Assembly (NCBI RefSeq): GCF_030408915.1 | Contig: NZ_CP047654.1 | Location: 62,001 to 126,000 of the forward strand | Length of the DNA: 64,000 nucleotides | DNA from: Corynebacterium guangdongense | GTDB taxonomy: Bacteria > Actinomycetota > Actinomycetes > Mycobacteriales > Mycobacteriaceae | Direction of reading: 5' to 3' | In this document: piece after piece, positions 56,136 through 64,000 of the stretch | Position numbering within the stretch: the stretch's first letter is position 1 | How the letters are laid out: each line of letters begins with the position of its first letter | Position numbers and translations under genes: made by a program | The notes under the pieces: generated by a model | What the model saw: the letters and a program-made list of their open reading frames with translations, nothing else | What the model was told of the DNA's origin: nothing | Databases searched by the model: none

Positions 56136-57185
56136 ATGGCCGAGCACGATTCGTCCATCACGCAGGAACTACAGAACTGGATCCGCACGCCGGACGCCGC
56201 GGTGACCGCCCGGGGGCAGCATTCCACGCCGGGGGAGTACGACCTCCTCCCCGCCCGCACGCTCGACGAATCCACGCTGGTCAACCCGGTCAAGCCCGCG
56301 CCCCGGGGCGGGTGGCGCCGGGCGGTCCACTCCCTGACCGGCGGCAAGGTCAACCCGGGCAACTCCTCGGCGGTCGAGCGTCATGAGCAACTGCTGGAAC
56401 GGGTCCGCCAGCCGCTGCGGGGCGATTACCGGATCGCGGTGCTGAGCCTGAAAGGGGGTGTCGGCAAGACGACGAACATCGTGGCGCTGGGCTCCACTTT
56501 CGCCTCGGTCCGCGGGGACCGGGTCATCGCCGTCGACGCCAACCCGGACTTCGGCACCCTGGCGCAGCGGGTGGGGGCGCCGCCGCACCACGCCACGATC
56601 CGGGATCTGCTGGCGGCGGAGGACACCTCGCGCTATCCCCAGGTGCGCGCCTTCACCACCCAGGCGCCCTCCCGGCTCGAGGTGATCGGCTCTGAGCGGG
56701 ATCCGGCCGCCTCAGAAGCCTTCAGCGAGGAGGACTACCGCCGGGCGATCGACGTCCTGCAGCACCACTACAACGTGATCCTCACCGATTGCGGCACCGG
56801 TCTGATGCATTCCGCGATGAACGGCGTGCTGGCCCTGGCGAACTCCCTGGTGCTGGTCACCTCCTCGGCGCTGGACGGCGCGCAATCCGCCTCCGCCACC
56901 CTCGACTGGCTCAACCTGCACGGCTACGAGCAGCTGGCCGCCAATTCCATCGTGGTCGTCTCCGAATCCAACGCGGGGAAATCGCCGATGAACACCGAAC
57001 GCCTGGCGGAGCACTTCCGGGCCCGGACCCGCGCTGTCCACACCATCCCCTTCGACCGCCATCTGGCCGAGGGCGGCTCCATCGATCTGGAGCGGATGAC
57101 GAGGCCGACCCGCGAGGCGTACCTGGAGCTGGCCGCGCTGGTCGCCGACGATTTCGGCGCCTGGCACCGGCACGCGGCCCTGTGA
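56136..57185 (+). CDS. MinD/ParA-like ATPase, EspI-like
   Basis: This 349-residue P-loop ATPase has a deviant Walker A LKGGVGKTT near residue 110, VDANPDFGTLAQRVGA as the second motif and DCGTGL later. The N-terminal 100 residues are polar and non-conserved, as in actinobacterial EspI-type proteins linked to ESX secretion, but no secretion genes are nearby. It could control localisation or copy number of an envelope complex. The ribosome site GGGGGAAAAC before the ATG fixes the start. Confidence 0.85.
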   Translation: MAEHDSSITQELQNWIRTPDAAVTARGQHSTPGEYDLLPARTLDESTLVNPVKPAPRGGWRRAVHSLTGGKVNPGNSSAVERHEQLLERVRQPLRGDYRIAVLSLKGGVGKTTNIVALGSTFASVRGDRVIAVDANPDFGTLAQRVGAPPHHATIRDLLAAEDTSRYPQVRAFTTQAPSRLEVIGSERDPAASEAFSEEDYRRAIDVLQHHYNVILTDCGTGLMHSAMNGVLALANSLVLVTSSALDGAQSASATLDWLNLHGYEQLAANSIVVVSESNAGKSPMNTERLAEHFRARTRAVHTIPFDRHLAEGGSIDLERMTRPTREAYLELAALVADDFGAWHRHAAL

Positions 57186-57312
57186 CGGCTCCCTGGCGCA
57201 GAGGATCAGCACAGACGATCAGCAGTCAAAAGTACGCGCGGCCGACCACGGCGACCACGGGGCGTCCCTAGACTGGCCCGGTCCAGGAACCCAAGAGATG
57301 GGAGTATGTCTC

Positions 57313-58119
57313 ATGCGTACCTTGATCGCCACGCTCATCACGGCGACGCTGCTGCCCGCCACGGCGGGGCCGGCGGGCGCGTCCTCCGTGTCCCCGTCGC
57401 CGGGCAGCGTCAGCCAGGAAGTGGTCGTCTCCGTTCCGGGCTACGGCCCGTACCGGCTCTCGCCTGACCTGACCAGTGCCGTCGGCGTTGCGACCGGGGA
57501 GGATCTGCTCAGCGCGGCGGCGCTCTCGGCGGACTATGAGGGCGACGCCGTGGCCCGTGACGCCGCGCGTTCCGCGCTGACGCCGGAGGGACGGGCGGGG
57601 GTCGACGCGGCGCTGGCCGCGATCCACCATCCCATCGCCCCGCCGGAGACAGTCCCGGGGTCCGCGCCGATCGTGGTGCTGGGCAACGGGCTGGCGCCGG
57701 ACGGTTCGGTGCGGCCCAACCTCGCCAACCGCCTCGAGGCCGCCCGCCAGCTGGCGGTGCAGCGCCCCGCGGCGCCGGTGGTGGCCTCCGGCGGGCCGAC
57801 CGCGGACGGTTACGTCGAGTCCCACGCCATGAAGCGGTGGCTCATCGACGCCGGCGTCGCACCGGAGCGCATCCTCACCGAGGAGCAGTCCTACTCCACC
57901 GTGAGCAACGCGCGCCTGACCCGGGCGCTCCTGCCCGAGGCGAGGGAGGTGCTGGTGGTGTCCTCGCAGGATCACGTCCACCGCGCGGTCGTCGACGTCA
58001 CGCTGGCCTTCGGGCCGGGGGCGCGGGTGGCGGGGGTCGGCGCGCAGAACGACCCACCGGCGGCGATGCCGGACCTTTCCGGCGTCTACCGTGACGCGGT
58101 CGCCTGGTACCTGGGTTAG
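57313..58119 (+). CDS. Secreted YdcF/SanA family (DUF218) protein
   Basis: This 268-residue protein has a signal peptide (MRTLIATLITATLLPATAGPAGA) and a DUF218 fold: PIVVLGNGLAPDGSVRPNLANRLEAA, VASGGPTADGYVESHAMKRWLIDAGV, TEEQSYSTVSNAR and VVSSQDHVHRAVVDV. Relatives (YdcF, SanA, ElyC) act in the envelope and may bind nucleotides. The GGGAG site sets the ATG at 57313. Its stop overlaps that of the convergent sirtuin by 4 bases. The role is unknown, probably cell-wall related. Confidence 0.87.
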   Translation: MRTLIATLITATLLPATAGPAGASSVSPSPGSVSQEVVVSVPGYGPYRLSPDLTSAVGVATGEDLLSAAALSADYEGDAVARDAARSALTPEGRAGVDAALAAIHHPIAPPETVPGSAPIVVLGNGLAPDGSVRPNLANRLEAARQLAVQRPAAPVVASGGPTADGYVESHAMKRWLIDAGVAPERILTEEQSYSTVSNARLTRALLPEAREVLVVSSQDHVHRAVVDVTLAFGPGARVAGVGAQNDPPAAMPDLSGVYRDAVAWYLG

Positions 58120-58856
58120 CGTGCGGCGTCGACAAGCGCCGGCAGCACCTCGGCGGCGGTGCCCTCGCAGAAGACCTCGGCGAAGCGCGTGAGCTCGGTG
58201 GCCTGCGGGGAGACCTCGATGATCGGGGTGCCCAGCTCATGGGCGATGAGGGGCAGGGAGGCCGCCGGCTGGACGACGCCGGAGGTGCCCACCACCACGA
58301 CGAGGTCGGCCTCGCGCATGGCCCGCTCGGCGGCCTGCCACTCACCTGCCGGCAGAGGCTCGCCGAACCACACGACGCCCGGGCGGACGAGGTTGCCGCA
58401 CAGCGGGCAGGACGGGGGTGTCAGTCGCTCGACGGGTTCCTCGAGGTGGGGAACCTCCCCGCGCCAGGGGCGCGCGCAGATGGAGCACCGGAACTCGAAG
58501 AGGGATCCGTGCAGGTGGGTGACGTCCCCGGACCCGGCGCGCTCGTGGAGGTCGTCGATGTTCTGCGTCGTCACGTGGGCGGCCTCCCAGTCGGACAGGG
58601 CCCGATGCCCGGCGTGGGGGTCGGCGCGGGCGGCCAGCGTGCGCCGCCACAGGTACCAGGCCCATATCGGTTCGGGATCCTTCGCCCACGCGTCGATCGA
58701 GGCCATCGCCTGCGGATCGACGTTCTCCCACACACCGGTGCGCGCGTCACGGTAGGTCGGGATACCGGAGTCCGCGGACATGCCTGCCCCGGTGAAGACC
58801 TCCACGCGCGTGGCCGCGGTGACCAGCCCCAGCGCCCGTTCATCGAGGTTTCCCAT
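58116..58856 (-). CDS. Sirtuin, CobB/SIRT5-type NAD-dependent deacylase
   Basis: This 246-residue Sir2 enzyme has GAGMSADSGIPTYRD, TQNIDDLHERAGSG, the catalytic HGSLFEFRCSIC and the second CxxC in PLCGNLVRPGVVWFGE. Residues Y68 and R71 (WAWYLWRR) form the YxxR pair that in CobB and SIRT5 accepts succinyl or malonyl lysine. It is likely a desuccinylase/demalonylase as well as deacetylase. TAGGCT lies 7 bases before the ATG (leaderless). It is the second sirtuin in the window. Confidence 0.92.
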   Translation of the reverse strand: MGNLDERALGLVTAATRVEVFTGAGMSADSGIPTYRDARTGVWENVDPQAMASIDAWAKDPEPIWAWYLWRRTLAARADPHAGHRALSDWEAAHVTTQNIDDLHERAGSGDVTHLHGSLFEFRCSICARPWRGEVPHLEEPVERLTPPSCPLCGNLVRPGVVWFGEPLPAGEWQAAERAMREADLVVVVGTSGVVQPAASLPLIAHELGTPIIEVSPQATELTRFAEVFCEGTAAEVLPALVDAAR

Positions 58857-58928
58857 GTTCCACAGCCTAGCGACCGGCAGGTACGCCCAGGTGGAAAGAG
58901 ACCTCTCCGGGGGCTATCATCACCCCTC

Positions 58929-60560
58929 ATGAGTGCCGAGCCTCTTACTGGAGAGACGACCGACCAGCCCCGCACCCCGTCGCTTCTCGACGCCACCGCC
59001 TGGGGAATCTCCGGCTACGACGGCCAACTCCAGGACTTCTCCCCGGCCTACTGGGACGCCGTGGCGGATCGCATCCGTGACATGCTCGCCGACGTTGACG
59101 CCCTCAACGACGGCACCGACGATTCGGACGACGAGGACGACTTCGACGACGTCGACCATGTCACCGCGGCCGTCCTGCGCGATCGCCTGAGCCTGGAGGT
59201 CGACCTCCACCACCACGGCGAGTACCTGCGCCTGCTCAACAACATCGAGTCCCCGGTCCAGATCATCCGCGACTCCTTCTCGCTGATGCCCAACGAGACT
59301 CCGGAGCAGATCGACGCGATCCGTTCGCGCCTGTCCAAGGTGCCCGCCTCGCTCGCCGGCTACCGGGAGTCGCTGGCCGCGGCCGCCGCCCAGGGCCACG
59401 TCGCCGCCCACCGCCAGGTCGAGGCCGTCATCTCCCAGTGCGAGCAGCTCGCGGACGCCGGTTCCATGCTCGACGGTCTCGGCGTCGCCCAGGAGAACCC
59501 GGATCTCGAGTCCGCCCGGGACGCCTTCGCCGAGATGGCCGACTGGTTGTCCACCGAGCTGGCGCCCCAGGCCCCGCACGACGACGCCGTCGGCCGCGAA
59601 CGCTACGAGATGTTCAGCCACTATTTCGTCGGCGACACCGTCGACCTCGACGAGGCCTACGAGTGGGGCCTGCACCGGCTGCGCGAGATCAGCAGAGAGC
59701 AGGAGGCCGTCGCCCATGAGCTGTACGGCCCGGAGTGCTCCGTGCGCTCGGCCTACCGCAAGCTCAACCACGAGAACCGCTACACCATCGAGGGCACCGA
59801 CGCCCTCGTTGACTGGATGCAGGGCGTCGCCGACGAGACCATCGCCAAGCTCAACGGGACCGAATTCGACATCCCGGAACAGGTCCGCGCCCTCGAGGCC
59901 CGCATCGATCCGGCCGGTTCCGGCTCGATCTTCTACACCCCGCCGGCCGACGACTTCTCGCGGCCGGGACGCATGTGGTGGTCCGTGCCCGCCGGCCAGA
60001 CCATCTTCCACACCTGGCAGGAACTGACCACGGTCTTCCATGAGGGCGTGCCGGGCCATCACCTCCAGCTGGGCACGACCGTCGCCGAGCGCGAGAACCT
60101 CAACCTCTGGCGCCGCGTCGCCTGCTGGAACTCCGGGCACGGTGAGGGCTGGGCGCTCTACGCCGAGACCCTCATGAAGGAGCTGGGCTACCACTCCGAC
60201 CTGGGCAACTACATGGGCTACCTGGATTCCCAGCGCCTGCGCGCCGCCCGCGTCGTGCTCGACATCGGCGTCCACCTGCACAAGAAGAACATCGAGGGCA
60301 ACGGCACCTGGGACGCCGCGTACGCGAAGTCCTTCCTCCGCGAGAACTCCGCGATGGACGACGCGAACCTCACCTTCGAGATTGACCGCTACCTCGGCTG
60401 GCCCGGCCAGGCCCCGTCCTATGCCCTGGGCCAGCGCATCTGGCTCGAGACCCGTGAAGAGGCCCTGAAGCAGGGGCTCAGCGCCCCGCAATTCCACGCG
60501 GAAGCGCTTAGACTCGGCAGCGTCCCGCTGTCCATCCTCCGTGAGGAAGTTCTCGACTAA
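58929..60560 (+). CDS. DUF885 family metallohydrolase-like protein
   Basis: This 543-residue helical protein carries the HEGVPGHH zinc motif (HExxxHH type) near residue 372. The later GWALYAETLMKELGY with its Glu is a probable third ligand. An acidic loop (DDSDDEDDFDDVDH, residues 63-76) is unusual and may be a linker. DUF885 proteins are predicted zinc peptidases or carboxypeptidase-like. TATCAT lies 8 bases before the ATG. The stop overlaps the YciI-like start by one base (TAATG). Confidence 0.88.
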   Translation: MSAEPLTGETTDQPRTPSLLDATAWGISGYDGQLQDFSPAYWDAVADRIRDMLADVDALNDGTDDSDDEDDFDDVDHVTAAVLRDRLSLEVDLHHHGEYLRLLNNIESPVQIIRDSFSLMPNETPEQIDAIRSRLSKVPASLAGYRESLAAAAAQGHVAAHRQVEAVISQCEQLADAGSMLDGLGVAQENPDLESARDAFAEMADWLSTELAPQAPHDDAVGRERYEMFSHYFVGDTVDLDEAYEWGLHRLREISREQEAVAHELYGPECSVRSAYRKLNHENRYTIEGTDALVDWMQGVADETIAKLNGTEFDIPEQVRALEARIDPAGSGSIFYTPPADDFSRPGRMWWSVPAGQTIFHTWQELTTVFHEGVPGHHLQLGTTVAERENLNLWRRVACWNSGHGEGWALYAETLMKELGYHSDLGNYMGYLDSQRLRAARVVLDIGVHLHKKNIEGNGTWDAAYAKSFLRENSAMDDANLTFEIDRYLGWPGQAPSYALGQRIWLETREEALKQGLSAPQFHAEALRLGSVPLSILREEVLD

Positions 60561-60901
60561 TGGCCCAGTACCTGCTCGCCGTCCACCACGCGCCCGGCCG
60601 CTACGGCGCCGACTCCACGCTCGCTCCCGAGCAGGCGTTCGCGCAGGTCGACGCTTTCAACCAATCCCTCATCGACGCCGGCCAGCTCGTCTACGCGTGC
60701 GGCCTGCAGGAGCCGGCCACCGCGGTCACGGTGAGCGTGGAAGGCACCCTCGGGGACGGCCCGCTGTACCCCGACTCCCCGCAGCTCGGGGGCTTCTGGA
60801 TCATCGAGGCGGCCACCCGCACCGAGGCCGAGTCCATCGCCGTCCGCGGTTCCGCCGCCTGCGGGCAGGACCTCGAACTGCGTCCGGTGCAGGGCGAGTA
60901 G
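60560..60901 (+). CDS. YciI-like protein
   Basis: This 113-residue dimeric alpha-beta barrel of the YCII family has QYLLAVHHAPG at the start and the DGPLYPDSPQLGGFWIIEAATRTEAE segment. The family includes small hydrolase- or isomerase-like proteins whose His-Asp pair (here H9/D17-region) may be catalytic. It is translationally coupled to the DUF885 gene by one base of overlap, so the two likely act together. The function is unknown. Confidence 0.85.
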   Translation: MAQYLLAVHHAPGRYGADSTLAPEQAFAQVDAFNQSLIDAGQLVYACGLQEPATAVTVSVEGTLGDGPLYPDSPQLGGFWIIEAATRTEAESIAVRGSAACGQDLELRPVQGE

Positions 60902-61097
60902 GTCCCGGCCGAGGCGCTGATCGGTGAAAGGCGTCTGGTCACAGGCCGCAGATTTCCGTTCTGTGTGGTTAAAGGCGTCGCCCTTTGGCCAGGGGCCTTT
61001 TGCCAACCTTGTTTAACAACCCGGGTTATCCACACGTTCCGTCGATTCGGGTTCATCCCTTGAGCGCATCTTCGACATCTGCCCGACAGTGTGGGGC

Positions 61098-62024
61098 ATG
61101 AGCCATGACGACATCACCGCGCACTTCGTTGACCTTCGCCGCCTGACCAATGCCGACCACATTCTCCGCGCCGCCATCGCCGCCGGCCATTACCACCGCC
61201 TGACCCCCGAGATCGCGATGCTTCGTGAACGCTTCACGGAGTTGCCGCCCTGGGATCGGGTTCGCGCCCGCACCCTTGCGTTCGGATGGTCGGCTGACCG
61301 GGCGGTCCTTGTTTCCCGTTCCGCGGCGGTCATACATGGTCTGTGGACGCTCGGGCTGGACCCGCTCGTCGAGCTCGCCTACCTCACGCGTTCTGCGCCG
61401 CCCAGGTCCCAGCGGCACCCTTACGTGGTCTACCGACGATCCCATCTCCATGGACACGAGGTGATCGACATGGAAGGCGTCCGCGTGTCGACGGTCGCCA
61501 GGACGCTCCGCGACGTCGCTCGTTACCACGGCGTCATTGCAGGAGTGGTTGCCATCGACAGTGCGCGACGACGATTCCCGGCACTGCCACTCGACGGCCT
61601 GACCATGGGAAAGTTCTTTGGGATCGGCATGGTGCGGCAGGCCCTGGAACTATCCACTGGGCTCGCAGAAAGTCCGCTCGAGTCGGAGGCTACGGCTCTC
61701 CTGAAGCTGGATGCGGAGATCGGGCGTCATTCCATCGTTCCCCAGCAGGAAGTCACAATCGGGGGTCGCCGGGTTCGGCCGGACAACCTCATCGACGGCT
61801 GGCTCATCGTCGAGATCGACGGCGAACTTAAGTATGACGGGCACACCTTCGGCAAGCCCACCGATGACGTGATTCGTGCGGAACGGCAGCGGGAGAAGCT
61901 GCTGCAGAACGCCGGTTACGTGGAGCGTCGGTACGGCTCACGTGACATCCGAGGCGGCCTCATGCTTGCCGACGTTCGACGTACTCTTCGCTCCGCCCCC
62001 AGCTGGGCAAAGACAACGGGTTAA
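61098..62024 (+). CDS. DUF559/AbiEi-like protein
   Basis: This 308-residue protein has an N-terminal part like the AbiEi antitoxin (a wHTH-like DLRRLTNADHILRAAIAAG and AAVIHGLW). The C-terminal part looks like the DUF559/very-short-patch endonuclease fold (RPDNLIDGWLIVEIDGELKYDG, an ExK/D-type site). No AbiEii toxin gene is beside it. Such singletons are common in corynebacteria. The codon use and GC level are slightly lower than the neighbours, and similar GGTTAAAGG repeats flank the gene, so horizontal arrival is possible. Confidence 0.8.
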   Translation: MSHDDITAHFVDLRRLTNADHILRAAIAAGHYHRLTPEIAMLRERFTELPPWDRVRARTLAFGWSADRAVLVSRSAAVIHGLWTLGLDPLVELAYLTRSAPPRSQRHPYVVYRRSHLHGHEVIDMEGVRVSTVARTLRDVARYHGVIAGVVAIDSARRRFPALPLDGLTMGKFFGIGMVRQALELSTGLAESPLESEATALLKLDAEIGRHSIVPQQEVTIGGRRVRPDNLIDGWLIVEIDGELKYDGHTFGKPTDDVIRAERQREKLLQNAGYVERRYGSRDIRGGLMLADVRRTLRSAPSWAKTTG

Positions 62025-62049
62025 AGGTCGAGTGATACGTGTTCCGTAT

Positions 62050-62087
62050 GGACAAAGGCGGGGCCCTTTAACCAGCGCCCTTTGTCC
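62050..62087. terminator. Possible bidirectional terminator
   Basis: GGACAAAGGCG (62050-62060) pairs with CGCCCTTTGTCC (62076-62087), with one bulge. It includes the end of the AbrB-like gene, so it may end either transcript. Low certainty. Confidence 0.35.
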
Positions 62088-63150
62088 CGGAACGCTCCGA
62101 CCCGTCCGACCCGTCCGACCCGCCCAGCAGCCGCGGCAGCAACCCCACGACGGCGAGCACGCCCATGAGCCGGATCAGCTGGATCACGACCACCTCGGGC
62201 CCGGCGCCGCCTTCGGAGCCGAGCGCGAGCACCGTCTCCAGAGCGCCGGGGCTGGTGGCCAGGTAGGCCTCGAAGTAGGTGACGCCCAGCCAGCTGGTCA
62301 GGGGCAGCGCGCTCAGGGCGCAGGCGGCCATGACGATAACGATGAAGGCGATGGTGGCGGGCAGCTGTCGGGCGAAGGCCGCGAGGGCGGGCACCGAAAG
62401 CATGCCGCCGCATACCCAGCCGACGGCGAGGAAGGACACCACGGTCAACGCCTCGGGCGGGAGCATGGTGTGGCCCTCGGGCAGGAACGCCGAGATCAGG
62501 ACGGTCAGCAGCAGGGGGCCCAGCATGCCTGGCACGGGAATGTGCAGCGCCCGGGCGACGGGTTGGCCGATCAGCGCGACCAGCACGATCACCGCCATCA
62601 TGAGCCAGCTGTCCTGGACCACCGGCGCCGCCGTCGCCTGACCGCCGCCCGGCATGGGCAGCAGGCCGGCCACCAGCGGCAGCGTCATTGAGACGGCGAG
62701 CAGCCGCAGGTACTGGCCCAGCGCCACGTAGCGGGGATCTCCGCCGACCTCCGTGGCGATGGCGGGCATCATCGAGGCGGCGCCGGCCAGCATCGACAAC
62801 ACACCGGTTTCCCGGCTGATCGACGGTTGCGAGCGGGCCAGCAGCAGGCCGCCGCCAACACCGATGCCGAGGGTGACCGTGGTGACGAAGACGCCGGCGG
62901 GCAGCAGGGAGACGATGTCGCGTGGCGGGACGCTCACGAGCGGGACCGCCGCGAGGATGCCGATGATACCGCGGGAGAACTGGTAGAAGCGGGCGTTGAT
63001 GGGCAGCTCCCGGCCGCTGATCAGCGCCATCGACCCGGAGGCGAGGATCGCGGCCAGGATCCAGCCGGCGGGGACGTGCCAGTGATTGAGCAGCAGTCCG
63101 AGGGCGACCGACAGGGGAGCGACGATCAACCACCGGACAAGAGTGCTCAT
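62068..63150 (-). CDS. AbrB-type (AmoA-like) membrane protein
   Basis: This 360-residue polytopic protein has about 10 helices in two repeats. It matches the AbrB/membrane AbrB duplication family: VRWLIVAPLSVALGLLLNHWHVPAGWILAAILASG, then GAASMMPAIATEVGGDPRYVALGQYLRLLAVSMTL. These were once named ammonia monooxygenase, but the role is unknown; transport is likely. It is divergent from the TSUP gene with 32 bases between starts. Confidence 0.85.
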   Translation of the reverse strand: MSTLVRWLIVAPLSVALGLLLNHWHVPAGWILAAILASGSMALISGRELPINARFYQFSRGIIGILAAVPLVSVPPRDIVSLLPAGVFVTTVTLGIGVGGGLLLARSQPSISRETGVLSMLAGAASMMPAIATEVGGDPRYVALGQYLRLLAVSMTLPLVAGLLPMPGGGQATAAPVVQDSWLMMAVIVLVALIGQPVARALHIPVPGMLGPLLLTVLISAFLPEGHTMLPPEALTVVSFLAVGWVCGGMLSVPALAAFARQLPATIAFIVIVMAACALSALPLTSWLGVTYFEAYLATSPGALETVLALGSEGGAGPEVVVIQLIRLMGVLAVVGLLPRLLGGSDGSDGSERSGTKGAG

Positions 63151-63182
63151 GGTCGCTCCTCATTCGTGGAATACTCCGACTC

Positions 63183-63944
63183 ATGGATGCTATCGGGTGG
63201 GGTGCGCTCATCGCAGGTTCCGCGCTGGCGGGGTGGGTCGACGCGGTCATCGGGGGAGGCGGGCTGGTGCTCATCCCGTTGATTCTCTCGGTGGCGCCGG
63301 GGCTGGCTCCGGCGACGGCGCTGGGCACGAACAAGCTGGCCGCGGTGTTCGGGACGGCCTCGGCGGCGGTGACGCTGGTGCGCCGCGTCCGGCCCCGCTT
63401 CACTCCCTTCTACGTGGTTCTGGGTGCGCTCGCCGCCGGGACCGGCGCCGCCACCGCCAGCCTGCTCGACGACGCCGTCCTGCGTCCCGTCATCATCGTG
63501 CTCATGCTCGCCGTCGGCGTGTACGTGGTGTTCAAGCCGAGCTTCGGCACGGAGGAGGGGGAACCCCTCGGGGCCCGGTGGCGTAGCGTCGTCGCGCTGC
63601 TGGCGGTGGCCGTCATCGGCTTCTATGACGGTATTTTCGGCCCCGGCACCGGGATGTTCCTCATCATGGCGTTCACCCTCATTTTCTCCCAGAGCTTCCT
63701 GCGCTCGGCGACGATGTCCAAGGTGGTCAACACCTCGACCAACCTCGGCGCGCTGGTCGTCTTCGCGATCGGCGGGCACGTCCATTGGCAGCTGGGCCTG
63801 GTCCTGGCGGTGGCGAACATCGTCGGCGCGCAGGTGGGCGCGCGGACCGTGCTCGGGGGCGGTTCCAGATTCGTCCGCTACGCCCTGCTGTCGCTAGTGA
63901 TTGTCATGAGCGTCCATCTTTCATGGCAGCAGATTGTCAGCTGA
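63183..63944 (+). CDS. TSUP family (TauE/SafE) membrane protein
   Basis: This 253-residue carrier of the 4-toluene sulfonate uptake permease family is linked elsewhere to sulfite, sulfonate or sulfoacetate export. It has about eight helices in two halves: AGWVDAVIGGGGLVLIPLIL with ALGTNKLAAVFGTASAA, and the repeat FYDGIFGPGTGMFLIMAFTL. It is divergent from the AbrB-like gene. With McbR-type sites in the window, a role in sulfur-anion handling is plausible, but no such site is seen directly upstream. Confidence 0.88.
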   Translation: MDAIGWGALIAGSALAGWVDAVIGGGGLVLIPLILSVAPGLAPATALGTNKLAAVFGTASAAVTLVRRVRPRFTPFYVVLGALAAGTGAATASLLDDAVLRPVIIVLMLAVGVYVVFKPSFGTEEGEPLGARWRSVVALLAVAVIGFYDGIFGPGTGMFLIMAFTLIFSQSFLRSATMSKVVNTSTNLGALVVFAIGGHVHWQLGLVLAVANIVGAQVGARTVLGGGSRFVRYALLSLVIVMSVHLSWQQIVS

Positions 63945-63950
63945 ACTACT

Positions 63951-63956
63951 TATAGT
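63951..63956 (+). promoter_or_regulatory. Leaderless -10 box of the gene running off the window
   Basis: TATAGT lies exactly 7 bases before the ATG at 63964. Confidence 0.5.
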
Positions 63957-63963
63957 CGGTCAC

Positions 63964-64000
63964 ATGAACATCACCATTCACAGCGCGACAGAAGAAACGG
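63964..64000 (+). CDS. Start of a gene cut by the window end
   Basis: Only twelve codons are visible (MNITIHSATEET). TATAGT 7 bases upstream supports a leaderless start. No family can be assigned from so short a piece. Confidence 0.45.
   Translation, partial: MNITIHSATEET

Noticed and set aside
1..64000. CRISPR array, insertion sequence, prophage, tRNA or rRNA
   Set aside because: No regularly spaced repeats, transposase, phage or RNA gene signature was found on reading both strands.

Overview
The window is GC-rich, densely coded actinobacterial chromosome, most likely from a Corynebacterium. The pointers are the corynebacterial regulatory motifs (exact McbR- and BioQ-type operators), a bioB-bsaP pair, a DinB-type mycothiol-transferase-like protein, and many leaderless genes in which a TAnnnT -10 box lies 6-8 bases before the ATG. 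A perfect 14-bp parS core at 13847-13860 suggests the origin-proximal part of the chromosome. I see no rRNA, tRNA, insertion sequence or CRISPR array.

Layout. 1-5.9 kb: the 5' part of sucC (minus strand), small proteins, a PhzF-type enzyme, and an operon of an SDR/helical-bundle fusion with a zinc alcohol dehydrogenase. 6.4-8.7 kb: an Lrp/AsnC regulator and an MFS transporter with a GlxR/CRP-like site upstream. 8.8-13.3 kb: a sulfur-linked locus, with an ABC importer (binding lipoprotein, permease, ATPase) facing an OsmC-like protein and a short acyl-CoA dehydrogenase/DszC-fold flavoprotein, and McbR-type operators in front of both arms. 13.6-15.1 kb: the parS region and a Gmad2-LysM protein. 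15.1-20.1 kb: a secreted protein, an M20 peptidase and an aldehyde dehydrogenase/SDR pair whose start codons are the two ends of one 30-bp palindrome.

20.1-25.8 kb: an Asp/Glu racemase-like gene divergent from a two-gene operon encoding an SbnA-like PLP enzyme and an 892-residue FAD-oxidoreductase/PLP-decarboxylase fusion. This looks like an undescribed amino-acid or metallophore pathway. It is followed by bioB-bsaP behind two BioQ-type operators. 25.8-30.5 kb: alcohol dehydrogenase, a first sirtuin, and a metal chaperone and P-type ATPase that carry duplicated promoter palindromes. 30.5-40.4 kb: a catabolic island with ferredoxin, ferredoxin reductase, cytochrome P450, two KstD/fumarate-reductase-type flavoproteins, an MHS transporter, a Dabb protein, a divergent SDR and an IclR regulator. 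This set matches what is needed to convert cyclohexanecarboxylate to 4-hydroxybenzoate (hydroxylation, oxidation to the ketone, two desaturations).

40.4-64 kb: mostly housekeeping and small accessory genes. These are malic enzyme, AMP nucleosidase, nitroreductase, an ion-channel protein, a DUF2254 membrane protein, a solitary beta-class DNA methyltransferase, an App1-type phosphatase, a dicarboxylate symporter with two TetR-type boxes, 3-methyladenine glycosylase divergent from a HAD protein and gamma-carbonic anhydrase, a ROK regulator, a MinD/EspI-like ATPase, a second sirtuin, a DUF885 protein, an AbiEi/DUF559-like protein, and AbrB-type and TSUP membrane proteins. Two further AGAC-N6-GTCT (McbR-type) sites sit before the AMP nucleosidase and ROK genes. 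The sulfur importer, these sites and the TSUP carrier suggest that sulfur status is a recurring regulatory theme here.
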